A DNA stretch of 28,355 nt from Albimonas sp051747505 (GTDB taxonomy: Bacteria; Pseudomonadota; Alphaproteobacteria; Rhodobacterales; Rhodobacteraceae), in NCBI GenBank assembly GCA_051747505.1, contig JBNJGE010000018.1, positions 1-28,355 of the forward strand, in the 5' to 3' direction. The notes below the pieces were generated by a model, which had not been told where the DNA came from, made no database searches, and was given only the letters and a program-made list of their open reading frames with translations. Numbering within the stretch: the first letter of the stretch is position 1; the number at the start of each line of letters is the position of its first letter. Positions 13,958 through 20,625 of the stretch are shown in pieces. A program made the position numbers and the translations under genes.

Positions 13958-15043
13958 TCAGGCGGGCAGACTCCTCCGGTCGAGCCAGCACCATCGCTTC
14001 ATGTTGTAGGCCATGTTGGCGAGCGCGACGGTCGCGGCGGCGCGGTCGATGCCGATGGTGCGGATCACCAGCCCCATCGGCCCCTTCTGGTGCGCGAAGG
14101 GATGCTCGACGTGCGCGCGCACCGCGGACTTGGCGGCGTTGGCCCTGGCCGTGCGCCTCGGCATCGGCCGGCCCTTGGGCTTGCGCCTGTGAATGCGGCT
14201 GACCTTGCCGAGCCCGGCGAGGAACCGCTCGTTCTCCGCCGAGCGGTAGGCGCTGTCGGCCCTGACGTCGGAGGCCGTGTTGTTCGGGTCGATCAGTCCC
14301 TCGCGCAGCCGCGCCCCGTCATGGGCCGCCGCGTCGGTGACCTTCGCCCGCCGGACGATGCCGTGCCGCCGGTCGATCGAGATGTGGCTCTTGTAGCCGA
14401 AGGCCGGGATGGCGATGTCGACCCGCGACGCGCCGTCGGCGGCGGGCCTGGCCCTGGAATGCTTCACCGTCCAGCGCGCGTCGACGTCCTTCTGGCGCGC
14501 CCGGGCGGGCTTGTCGGGCCAGATCTCGGCGGCGGTCTCGCCGGCCTTGATCCGCGCCTTCTCGGCGTCGGTGTTCCGCTGGCGAGGCGCCGCGACCAGC
14601 GTGGCGTCCACGATCTGCCCCGCCATCGGCAGATACCCCGCCTCCGTGATAGCCCGGTCCAGACGCGCGAAGAGCGCGCCGAGCGCCCCCGCCGCGATCA
14701 GCGCCTCACGGAAGTCCCAAAGCGTGTTCGCGTCCGGCACGGCATCGCCGGGGCCGAGCCTGCAGAAGCGCATCCAGCTCAGCCGGTCGGCCGCCAGGAA
14801 CTCGGTCTGCGCCAGCGACCGGCCGTGCATCGCCTGCAGCACAAGCATCCGGAACTTCAGCACCGGATCGAAGGGCGGCCGCCCGCCCTTCGAGCGGTCC
14901 CGCGGCCCCACCGCCGCGTCCAACCCTGCCCGGAACATCTCGAAGTCCACCGTCGCGCCGAGCCTCTCAAGCGGATCGCCGTGCGCCGAAAGCTCCCGCA
15001 GCCGCTCCTCCACGTCCCAGAAACCCGGCTGCCGTCCCGCCAT
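13958..15043 (-). CDS. IS5-family transposase
   Basis: A 361-residue DDE transposase. The N-terminal part has the IS5-type opening (PGFWDVEERLRELSAHGDPL) followed by GGRPPFDPVLKFRMLVLQAM, and VPDANTLWDFREAL. The catalytic acidic residues are visible as Asp146 (IVDATLVAAPRQRN), Asp263 (VRADSAYRS) and Glu313 (RAHVEHPFAHQKG). Length matches the IS5 group and the frame is intact. The ATG at 15043 is the natural start, with the conserved family N-terminus. It has no link to the catabolic genes other than position. Confidence 0.95.
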   Translation of the reverse strand: MAGRQPGFWDVEERLRELSAHGDPLERLGATVDFEMFRAGLDAAVGPRDRSKGGRPPFDPVLKFRMLVLQAMHGRSLAQTEFLAADRLSWMRFCRLGPGDAVPDANTLWDFREALIAAGALGALFARLDRAITEAGYLPMAGQIVDATLVAAPRQRNTDAEKARIKAGETAAEIWPDKPARARQKDVDARWTVKHSRARPAADGASRVDIAIPAFGYKSHISIDRRHGIVRRAKVTDAAAHDGARLREGLIDPNNTASDVRADSAYRSAENERFLAGLGKVSRIHRRKPKGRPMPRRTARANAAKSAVRAHVEHPFAHQKGPMGLVIRTIGIDRAAATVALANMAYNMKRWCWLDRRSLPA

Positions 15044-15101
15044 GCTCGATCCTCCCGCCTCACCGTCAGGTGGACGGAATCACGGACGCCACGCCGAAAC
15101 C

Positions 15102-15123
15102 AGACCGGTTTCCGGAGGCGTCC
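15102..15123. repeat. Right terminal inverted repeat of the IS5-family element
   Basis: Ends in TTTCCGGAGGCGTCC on the plus strand; its reverse complement matches the left end at 18 of 22 positions. It lies 58 bp upstream of the transposase start. Confidence 0.85.
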
Positions 15124-15141
15124 AAGTGTGATCAGGCCACG

Positions 15142-15305
15142 GCCGGGCAGCATCCAACCGATTGAACAGAAATCGTCATTTCCGGATGAGGCGGGGTTCA
15201 GGCAAGCGCCGGCAGGGGCCCCGGCATGCTCGCGATCAGCATCTACCTTAATGACATACGCACGATCCTGGCGGGGTCCCCATTCCGGGCCGATTCACAT
15301 CCATG
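15142..15305. repeat. Dispersed direct repeat, copy B (right flank of catabolic module)
   Basis: Second copy of the sequence at 1181-1347, same orientation, starting 19 bp outside the IS right end, so it is not part of the IS. Nothing further is recognised between its end and the tRNA terminator (15306-15384). Confidence 0.85.
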
Positions 15306-15384
15306 GCGCACGCCAGTTCCGCCACGGGTCATGCGATGGAGATGATGGCCAGGCGGGGTCCCGAGGCGCTCCGAAAACGTCGCC

Positions 15385-15417
15385 AAAAACAAGATGGGCG
15401 AGACCGCAGGCTCGCCC
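15385..15417 (-). terminator. Intrinsic terminator of tRNA-Val
   Basis: Read on the minus strand, arms GGGCGAG and CTCGCCC (15411-15417 and 15396-15402) pair around an 8-base loop. They are followed by ATCTTG and then five U residues. It lies 17 bases behind the tRNA CCA end. Confidence 0.75.
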
Positions 15418-15433
15418 AAGTCCCTCAAGGGTA

Positions 15434-15508
15434 TGGTGGGCGCGGCTGGGATCGAACCAGCGACCCCTACGATGTCAACGTAGTGCTCTTCCGCTGAGCT
15501 ACGCGCCC
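15434..15508 (-). tRNA. tRNA-Val (anticodon GAC), CCA encoded
   Basis: A full cloverleaf of 75 nt can be drawn: acceptor GGGCGCG/CGCGCCC, D arm GCTC-AGCGGAA-GAGC, anticodon arm CTACG-TTGACAT-CGTAG with anticodon GAC, short variable loop, T arm GCTGG-TTCGATC-CCAGC, then A-CCA. All stems pair perfectly. It has its own consensus promoter upstream and a hairpin terminator downstream. Confidence 0.97.
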
Positions 15509-15519
15509 ACTGGGGGCGG

Positions 15520-15548
15520 GAATTATCCCGGCCCCGCGGGGGTGTCAA
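15520..15548 (-). promoter_or_regulatory. Sigma70 promoter of tRNA-Val
   Basis: Perfect -35 TTGACA (15543-15548) and -10 TAATTC (15520-15525) with 17 bases between; an overlapping GATAAT at 15522-15527 is an alternative -10. The -10 ends 11 bases before the tRNA 5' end, fitting a start a few bases upstream of the mature tRNA. Confidence 0.8.
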
Positions 15549-15564
15549 CGGGGCGCTCGCCCCG
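15549..15564 (-). terminator. GC hairpin behind the Lrp-domain gene
   Basis: CGGGGCG and CGCCCCG are perfect complements around two bases, 11 bp behind the stop of the Lrp-domain gene and directly abutting the -35 box of tRNA-Val. There is no U run; it may weakly insulate the tRNA from upstream transcription. Confidence 0.4.
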
Positions 15565-15575
15565 CGGGCCCGCCC

Positions 15576-15812
15576 TCAGAACGCCTTGAAGGTGAGCGTG
15601 GTGAAGGTCCGCTCGATGCCCGGGATGTCGTGAAGGTTCTCGTTGACGAAATGGCCAATATCGACGTCGTCCTCGACGTAGAACTTCGCCATCAGGTCGT
15701 ATTCGCCCGAGGTTGAATAGATCTCCGAGGCGATCTCGCGCCGGGCCATGGTGTCGGCGACGTCGTAGGCGCGGCCGAGGGCGGTTTTTATCTGGACGAA
15801 GAAGCACTGCAT
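15576..15812 (-). CDS. Stand-alone Lrp/AsnC ligand-binding (RAM) domain protein
   Basis: A 78-residue protein consisting only of the C-terminal alpha-beta domain of Lrp/AsnC regulators: MQCFFVQIKTALGRAYDVAD, then the central SGEYDLMAKFYVEDD and the end GIERTFTTLTFKAF. There is no DNA-binding helix-turn-helix, so it should not bind DNA by itself. Such single-domain proteins assemble into ring oligomers that bind small molecules such as amino acids. It starts 16 bp behind the hydrolase stop with GAGAGGACC upstream. Small proteins of this type beside tRNA-Val are familiar in Rhodobacterales; the function is unknown. Confidence 0.88.
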   Translation of the reverse strand: MQCFFVQIKTALGRAYDVADTMARREIASEIYSTSGEYDLMAKFYVEDDVDIGHFVNENLHDIPGIERTFTTLTFKAF

Positions 15813-15828
15813 CGGCGGGTCCTCTCGG

Positions 15829-16712
15829 TCAGGGGGCTGCGGGCGGGGCCAGCAGGGCCTCGGTGATCGGGGAGTTCGCGTCGGCGAGGCCGGCGATGAC
15901 GTCGAAATGGTGGCGGCCGGGCTCCTCGACCAGGCGGGTCGGGACGCCGAGGCCGGGCCAGATGTCGGCGATCAGGGCGGACTGGCGGAGGAATTCGAGG
16001 CGCTCCTCGCCGCCGACCCAGGCAGTGAGGCAGGGGCCGGGGACGGGGGCGTGGAGGGCCGGGCTCTCCGCGGCGGCCTCGGCGGCGTCGAGGCGCAGGG
16101 TCCCGGCCATGGCGGTGCGCAGGAGGGGGCGCAGGTCGTGCAAGCCGGAGATGGAGAGGACGGCCGCGATGCGGGCGCGCAGCTCCGGCGCCACGGCGAC
16201 GTCCGGGCAGAGCATGCGGCAGGCGAGGTGGCCGCCGGCGGAGTGGCCGGCGAGGCGGACGGGACCGGGGACGCGCGCCGCGGCCTGCGGCAGGAAGGCG
16301 GCGATCTGGCGGGTGATCTCGCCCAGGCGGGCCTGCGGGGCGAGCGTGTAGCCCGGCAGCGCCACCGCCCAGCCGCGGGCGACAGCGCCGGCGGCGAGGT
16401 GGGACCAGCTCTCCCGCCCGAAAGCCTTCCAGTAGCCGCCATGGATGAAGACGGCGAGGCCCCTGGGCTCGCCTTCGGGCAGGAAGAGGTCGAAGGCCTC
16501 GCGCTCGGCGTCCCCGAGGGGGCCGGGATAGGGCAGGTCGAGTTCGGCGCGCGGGCCGAGGGCGGCGCGGAAGGCGGCGGCCTCCCGCGCCCAGAGCTCC
16601 GGGTAGGCGGACGCGCCGGGGATGTGCGCCGCGTTGGCGTAGGCGTCATCCCAGTCGTCGGGCGGCGCCCGGTCCGNNNNNNNNNNGTGACGCGGAGGCT
16701 CTCCGCGGTCAT
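15829..16712 (-). CDS. Alpha/beta hydrolase, kynurenine-formamidase-like (interrupted by assembly gap)
   Basis: An alpha/beta-fold esterase. The sequence below the gap starts with DRAPPDDWDDAYANAAHIPG and continues to the oxyanion motif FIHGGYWKAFGRESW, VALPGYTLAP, the nucleophile elbow RLAGHSAGGHLACRM (Ser), and the C-terminal catalytic His in GRHHFDVIAGL. HGGYW and GHSAGG are typical of arylformamidase/kynurenine formamidase relatives, which hydrolyse N-formylkynurenine; other small esters or amides remain possible. Above the gap an ATG at 16712 (MTAESLRV), 26 bp behind the trxA stop, is the probable start. With exactly 10 N the two parts are out of frame by one base, so the true gap is a different length or the gene is frameshifted. 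About 290 residues expected. Confidence 0.78.
16677..16686. other. Assembly gap (10 N)
   Basis: Ten undetermined bases near the 5' end of the hydrolase gene. The count looks like a placeholder because the flanking coding parts do not stay in frame across it. The surrounding sequence is very GC-rich. Confidence 0.98.
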
Positions 16713-16738
16713 GGCCGGGCGCGCCCCGGCGGAGGCCC

Positions 16739-17059
16739 TCAGATGGCGCCCTCGATCCACTGCTGCAGCGCGGACTTGGGCGCGGCGCCGACCTTGGAGG
16801 AGGCCACCTGCCCGTCCTTGAAGACCAGCAGCGTGGGGATGCCGCGCACGCCGTAGCGGGAGGCGGCGTTGGGGTTCTCGTCCACGTTCAGCTTGACGAT
16901 CTTCACCTTGTCGCCGAGTTCGCTGGACAGCTCCTCCAGCGCCGGGCCGATCTGCTTGCAGGGGCCGCACCACTCGGCCCAGAAGTCCACCACCACGGGC
17001 GTGTCGGACTTGATGACGTCGGACTCGAAGCTGGCGTCGGTGACGGGGGTCGTGGCCAT
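16739..17059 (-). CDS. trxA: Thioredoxin
   Basis: A 106-residue classical thioredoxin with the active site WAEWCGPCKQIGP, the conserved KLNVDENP region, and the cis-proline loop GVRGIPTLLVFKDG. It reduces protein disulfides in the cytoplasm using thioredoxin reductase. Length and sequence are typical of a functional TrxA. The gene is 101 bp behind addA and is followed 26 bp later by the probable start of the hydrolase gene, all on the minus strand, so readthrough from the addA operon or an own promoter in 17060-17160 is possible. GGAGAGCC lies before the ATG. Confidence 0.97.
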   Translation of the reverse strand: MATTPVTDASFESDVIKSDTPVVVDFWAEWCGPCKQIGPALEELSSELGDKVKIVKLNVDENPNAASRYGVRGIPTLLVFKDGQVASSKVGAAPKSALQQWIEGAI

Positions 17060-17160
17060 CTCGGCTCTCCTTGATCTCGGGCGGCGGCGCGGGGGCGTCG
17101 CCGGGCTTGACGCAAGCTAGGCAGGCGCCCCGGCGCGGTCAATACGGGGGCCGGCGGGGC

Positions 17161-20100
17161 TCAGGCCCCGGGCGGGGGCGCGGGCTCGGCGGCGAGGCGG
17201 GCCAGCGCGGCGTCGAGGGCGGCGTCGGACAGGCGGTCCAGCCGGCCCGCGGCGGTCCAGAAGAGGGCCGTCTCGACGGGCTTGCCGGGGTGGAGGGCGC
17301 GCAGGGCCTCGCGGTAGGCGGCCATCTGGCGCAGGTAGCTTTCCGGGGCGTCGTCGGGCGAGGCGGCGGCGGGGCCGGTCTTCCAGTCGAGCACGCGGAC
17401 GCGGTCGGGCGTGACCAGCAGGCGGTCCACGCGGCCGGTCATGCGCAGACCGCTAGGCAGCAGGGCGGTGAGGCCGGCCTCGGCGATGGCCTCCGGGGCG
17501 AGGAAGGAGACGGCGTCGGGGTGCGCGAGGGCGGCGAGGGCCTCCTCGACGCAGCCCTGACGAAGGGGCTCCGGCAGCGGGGGACGGGCGGCGGCGAGCC
17601 AGCGAGCGGCGGCGTCGGCGCGCTCCGGCTCGGGGACGCCCGGCAGCTCCTCCAGCAGCATGTGGATGGCGTTGCCGCGGCGGCGCGCGGTCTCCCGGTC
17701 CCAGGCGGAGGGGGCGGCGTGGGCGGCGTCCTCGGCGCCCAGCGCGGAGGCGTTGACGCGGCGGGGCGGCTCGGGGCCGCGCGGCAGGCGGTCGGCGGGC
17801 AGCGCGGCCGGGAGGGGCGGCGCGGCGGCTGCGAGGGCGTCGGGCGAGGGACCGGCGGGGGGCGTCCAGCCGCGGGCGAGGCGGAGGCCGGGGCGCTGGC
17901 GGTCCTCCGGGGCCAGCGTCTCCGGCGGCTCGGCGGGGGCGGCGCCGGCGGCTTGCAGGCCGGCCCCCACGAGGCTGTGCCAGGAGCCGTCGGGCTCGCC
18001 CTTCTTCAGATGCGCGCCGCAGATCAGCAGGCGGGATCGGGCGCGGGTCAGCGCGACGTAGAGCAGGCGACGCGATTCCTCCTCCTGCCGGCGCTTCGCG
18101 GCCTCCTTGGCGGCGCGGACGGGCTCGGCCGCCTGGTCGTCAGGGGCGGACCAGAGGGCGAGCGGGGCGGCGTCGGGGTCGTCCTCGGGCAGGCGCAGGA
18201 CCTCGTCGCCCCGGGCGCCGCCGGAGGGGCCGGCGTCGGGCAGGATGACGTAGGGGGCCTCCAGGCCCTTGGCGCCGTGGACGGTCATCACGCGCACGGC
18301 GTCGCCGGCGCCGCCCATCTCGCGCTTGAGCTCCAAGTCCTCGGCGGCCTCCATCCAGGCGAGAAAGCCGGCCAGCGTGGGCGTCTCGGCGCGCTCGTAG
18401 GCGAGCGCCTGGGCCAAGAGCTCGTCGACGGCGTCCTCCTCCTCGGGGCTCATGCGGGCGCGGATGCGGGCGCGGCCGCCATGGGCGGTGAGCGCGAGTT
18501 CGAGGAGCTCGTAGGGGCGGTCGTAGTCGGCGCGATCGGTGACAGCCTGGAGGAGGGCGGCGGCCTCGGGATGCGCGTCGCGGGCGGCGAGGACGCGGTC
18601 GATGAGGGGGCGGCGGCGGTCATGGGCGAGGTCGTAGAGCGTGTCCTCGGAGACAAGGCCAAGGGGGGAGCGCAGGACCTCGGCCACCGACAGGTCGTCC
18701 TCCCGGTCAAGGCCAACGCGCAGAAGGGAGAGGAGGTCGCGCACAGCGAGCGAGTCGTCCAGCCGGAGGCGGTCGGCGCCGGCGACGGGCACGCCGTTGG
18801 CCTTGAGCGCGGCGATGAGGGCGGAGGCCATCTCGCGGCGCCGGCGCAGGAGAATCATGACGTCGCCGGGGCGCAGGGGGCGCCAGCCGCCCGGCGCGTG
18901 GCGGTCGGGGATGGGGGCGCCCTCCTGCACCAGCATGGCGACATGACGGCCCAGCGCGGCGGCGAGACGGGCGCGGGGGGCCGTGGGCGCGGGCTGGTCC
19001 ACGGGGGCGTGCCAGGGGGGCTCCTCGCCCGGCTCCTCGGGCCAGTCGAGAAGGGGCCAGAGCTCGACGAGGCCGGGGGCGGTCGGGTTGAAGGGCCGGT
19101 GGGCGGGGGGCGCGGCTTCGGAGGACAGGCCCTCGGGGGTGGCCTCGAAGACGCGGTCCACCACCTCCAGGATCGCGGGGGCGGAGCGGAAGGAGAAGTC
19201 CAGCGACGTCTCCTGCAGCCCCTCGGCCTCGGCGAGGCGGTCGCGGAAATGGGCGCGCATGCGGCCGAACTCGCGCGGCTCGGCGCCCTGGAAGGAGTAG
19301 ATGGACTGCTTCTCGTCGCCCACGGCGAAGACGGTGCGGGAGGCGTCGCGGGCGCCTTCGCCGGCGAAGAACTCCTCGGCCAGCGCGCGGATGAGGCGCC
19401 ACTGCTCGGGCGAGGTGTCCTGGGCCTCGTCGATCAGGATGTGGTCCAGACCGCCGTCGAGCTTGAACAGGACCCAGCCGGCCATGTCGGCCTCGGTCAG
19501 CAGGCGGGCGGCGATGCGCACGAGGTCGTCGAAGTCGATGGCGCCGCGGCGGGTCTTCTCGGCGGCGTAGAGGGTCAGGAGAGCCGAGGCGTAGCGGTGG
19601 AGGTCGAGCGATTTGGCGAAGCCTTCGTGAGCGACGCGGAGGCGGCGGAGCTCGACGGCCTGCTCGATGATCCACTCGACGGCCTCGGCGGTCCAGGGCG
19701 CGGCCTCGCGCACCGCCTTGGTAGGCAGGCTGCGGGTGCTCCGGGGCTCGCCCTTTTGGGTAAGGCCCGCGGACTCGATGGCGCGGGCGGCGGCAAGCGG
19801 CTCGCCGGCGCGCAGATTGTCAGCCACGGCGGCGACAAGTCCGGCATATTTCACGTCCGAGGGTTTTCCGGCCCGCAGGGCGGCGGTCAGGGCATCGAGG
19901 TCCGCCGGGGTTGTTTGGGAGAGTTCGCGGGCGGCCTCGGCCGCGAGATCGGCGCCCTCGGGGATGTCGTAGGCGGCGCGCAGGGCGGCCTCGGCGCCCT
20001 CCTCCGGGAACCAGGCGCGGTTCTGGAAGATGGCGTTCGTCAGCGCCTCCAGCCCCTGGTGGGAGAGGCGGGCGGCGGCGGCGTCGAAGGCCGGCGAGCC

Positions 20101-20625
20101 GCCCTGCTCGGCGGCCTCGGCCATGCGGTCGCGCAGGTCCTCGATGATGCGGATGCGGGTGCGGTCGTCGAGCTCGGCGAAGTCGGGGGGCGCGCCGGCC
20201 TCCAGCGGGAAGCGGCGCAGGAGGGCGGCGCAGAAGGCGTGGATGGTCTGGATCTTGAGGCCGCCGGGGGTCTCGAGGGCCTTGGCGAAGAGGCGGCGGG
20301 CCTCGGCCAGGGCCTCGGCGTCCGGCGCCTCGGGCACGCCGAGATCGCGCAGCGTGGCGCGCAGGCGGTCGTCGTCCTGCAGGGACCATTCGCCCAGCAT
20401 CTCGAACAGGCGGGTCTGCATCTCCGCCGCGGCGGCGCGGGTGTAGGTGAGGCAGAGGATCTTCTCGGGCGGGCAGCGGTCGAGCAGCAGGCGAGCGACG
20501 CGGCGGGTGAGCACCGAGGTCTTACCGGAGCCCGCATTGGCCGCGACCCAGGTCGAGGCATCGGGGCGCGAAGCGCGGATCTGGGCGGCGGTGGCCTCGG
20601 AAGCCGGATCGGGGCGGTCGTTCAC
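17161..20625 (-). CDS. addA: Double-strand break repair helicase-nuclease subunit AddA
   Basis: An 1154-residue UvrD-type helicase fused to a RecB-type nuclease domain. The N-terminus holds Walker A (NAGSGKTSVLTRR, residues 30-42), LCLTYTRAAAAEM (motif Ia) and, near residue 395, HILIDEAQDTSPEQW (Walker B). Later helicase motifs include VGDEKQSIYSFQGA, VMTVHGAKGLEAPYVILPD and LLYVALTRARSRLLICG. The C-terminal nuclease core RMTGRVDRLL ... VRVLDWKTGPA (about residue 1077) contains the catalytic Asp and Lys. With AddB it resects broken DNA ends for RecA loading. The GTG start at 20625 overlaps the addB stop by four bases (GTGA), ensuring coupled synthesis of the two subunits. Confidence 0.97.
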   Translation of the reverse strand: MNDRPDPASEATAAQIRASRPDASTWVAANAGSGKTSVLTRRVARLLLDRCPPEKILCLTYTRAAAAEMQTRLFEMLGEWSLQDDDRLRATLRDLGVPEAPDAEALAEARRLFAKALETPGGLKIQTIHAFCAALLRRFPLEAGAPPDFAELDDRTRIRIIEDLRDRMAEAAEQGGSPAFDAAAARLSHQGLEALTNAIFQNRAWFPEEGAEAALRAAYDIPEGADLAAEAARELSQTTPADLDALTAALRAGKPSDVKYAGLVAAVADNLRAGEPLAAARAIESAGLTQKGEPRSTRSLPTKAVREAAPWTAEAVEWIIEQAVELRRLRVAHEGFAKSLDLHRYASALLTLYAAEKTRRGAIDFDDLVRIAARLLTEADMAGWVLFKLDGGLDHILIDEAQDTSPEQWRLIRALAEEFFAGEGARDASRTVFAVGDEKQSIYSFQGAEPREFGRMRAHFRDRLAEAEGLQETSLDFSFRSAPAILEVVDRVFEATPEGLSSEAAPPAHRPFNPTAPGLVELWPLLDWPEEPGEEPPWHAPVDQPAPTAPRARLAAALGRHVAMLVQEGAPIPDRHAPGGWRPLRPGDVMILLRRRREMASALIAALKANGVPVAGADRLRLDDSLAVRDLLSLLRVGLDREDDLSVAEVLRSPLGLVSEDTLYDLAHDRRRPLIDRVLAARDAHPEAAALLQAVTDRADYDRPYELLELALTAHGGRARIRARMSPEEEDAVDELLAQALAYERAETPTLAGFLAWMEAAEDLELKREMGGAGDAVRVMTVHGAKGLEAPYVILPDAGPSGGARGDEVLRLPEDDPDAAPLALWSAPDDQAAEPVRAAKEAAKRRQEEESRRLLYVALTRARSRLLICGAHLKKGEPDGSWHSLVGAGLQAAGAAPAEPPETLAPEDRQRPGLRLARGWTPPAGPSPDALAAAAPPLPAALPADRLPRGPEPPRRVNASALGAEDAAHAAPSAWDRETARRRGNAIHMLLEELPGVPEPERADAAARWLAAARPPLPEPLRQGCVEEALAALAHPDAVSFLAPEAIAEAGLTALLPSGLRMTGRVDRLLVTPDRVRVLDWKTGPAAASPDDAPESYLRQMAAYREALRALHPGKPVETALFWTAAGRLDRLSDAALDAALARLAAEPAPPPGA

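Larger units (their letters stand above)
13819..15127 (-). mobile_element. IS5-family insertion sequence, complete (1301 bp plus AAGT target duplication)
   Basis: The element spans 13823-15123 and contains one transposase gene on the minus strand. Its ends are imperfect inverted repeats of 22 bases (18 match). They are flanked by the same four bases, AAGT (13819-13822 and 15124-15127), a direct target duplication. Intact ends, an uninterrupted transposase and an intact duplication point to a fairly recent, possibly active insertion. It landed just behind the quinone oxidoreductase and outside repeat copy B. Confidence 0.88.

Noticed and set aside
15434..15508. tRNA-Val as a classical integrase attachment site
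   Set aside because: I found no second copy of the tRNA 3' end on the far side of the module and no integrase gene in the window.
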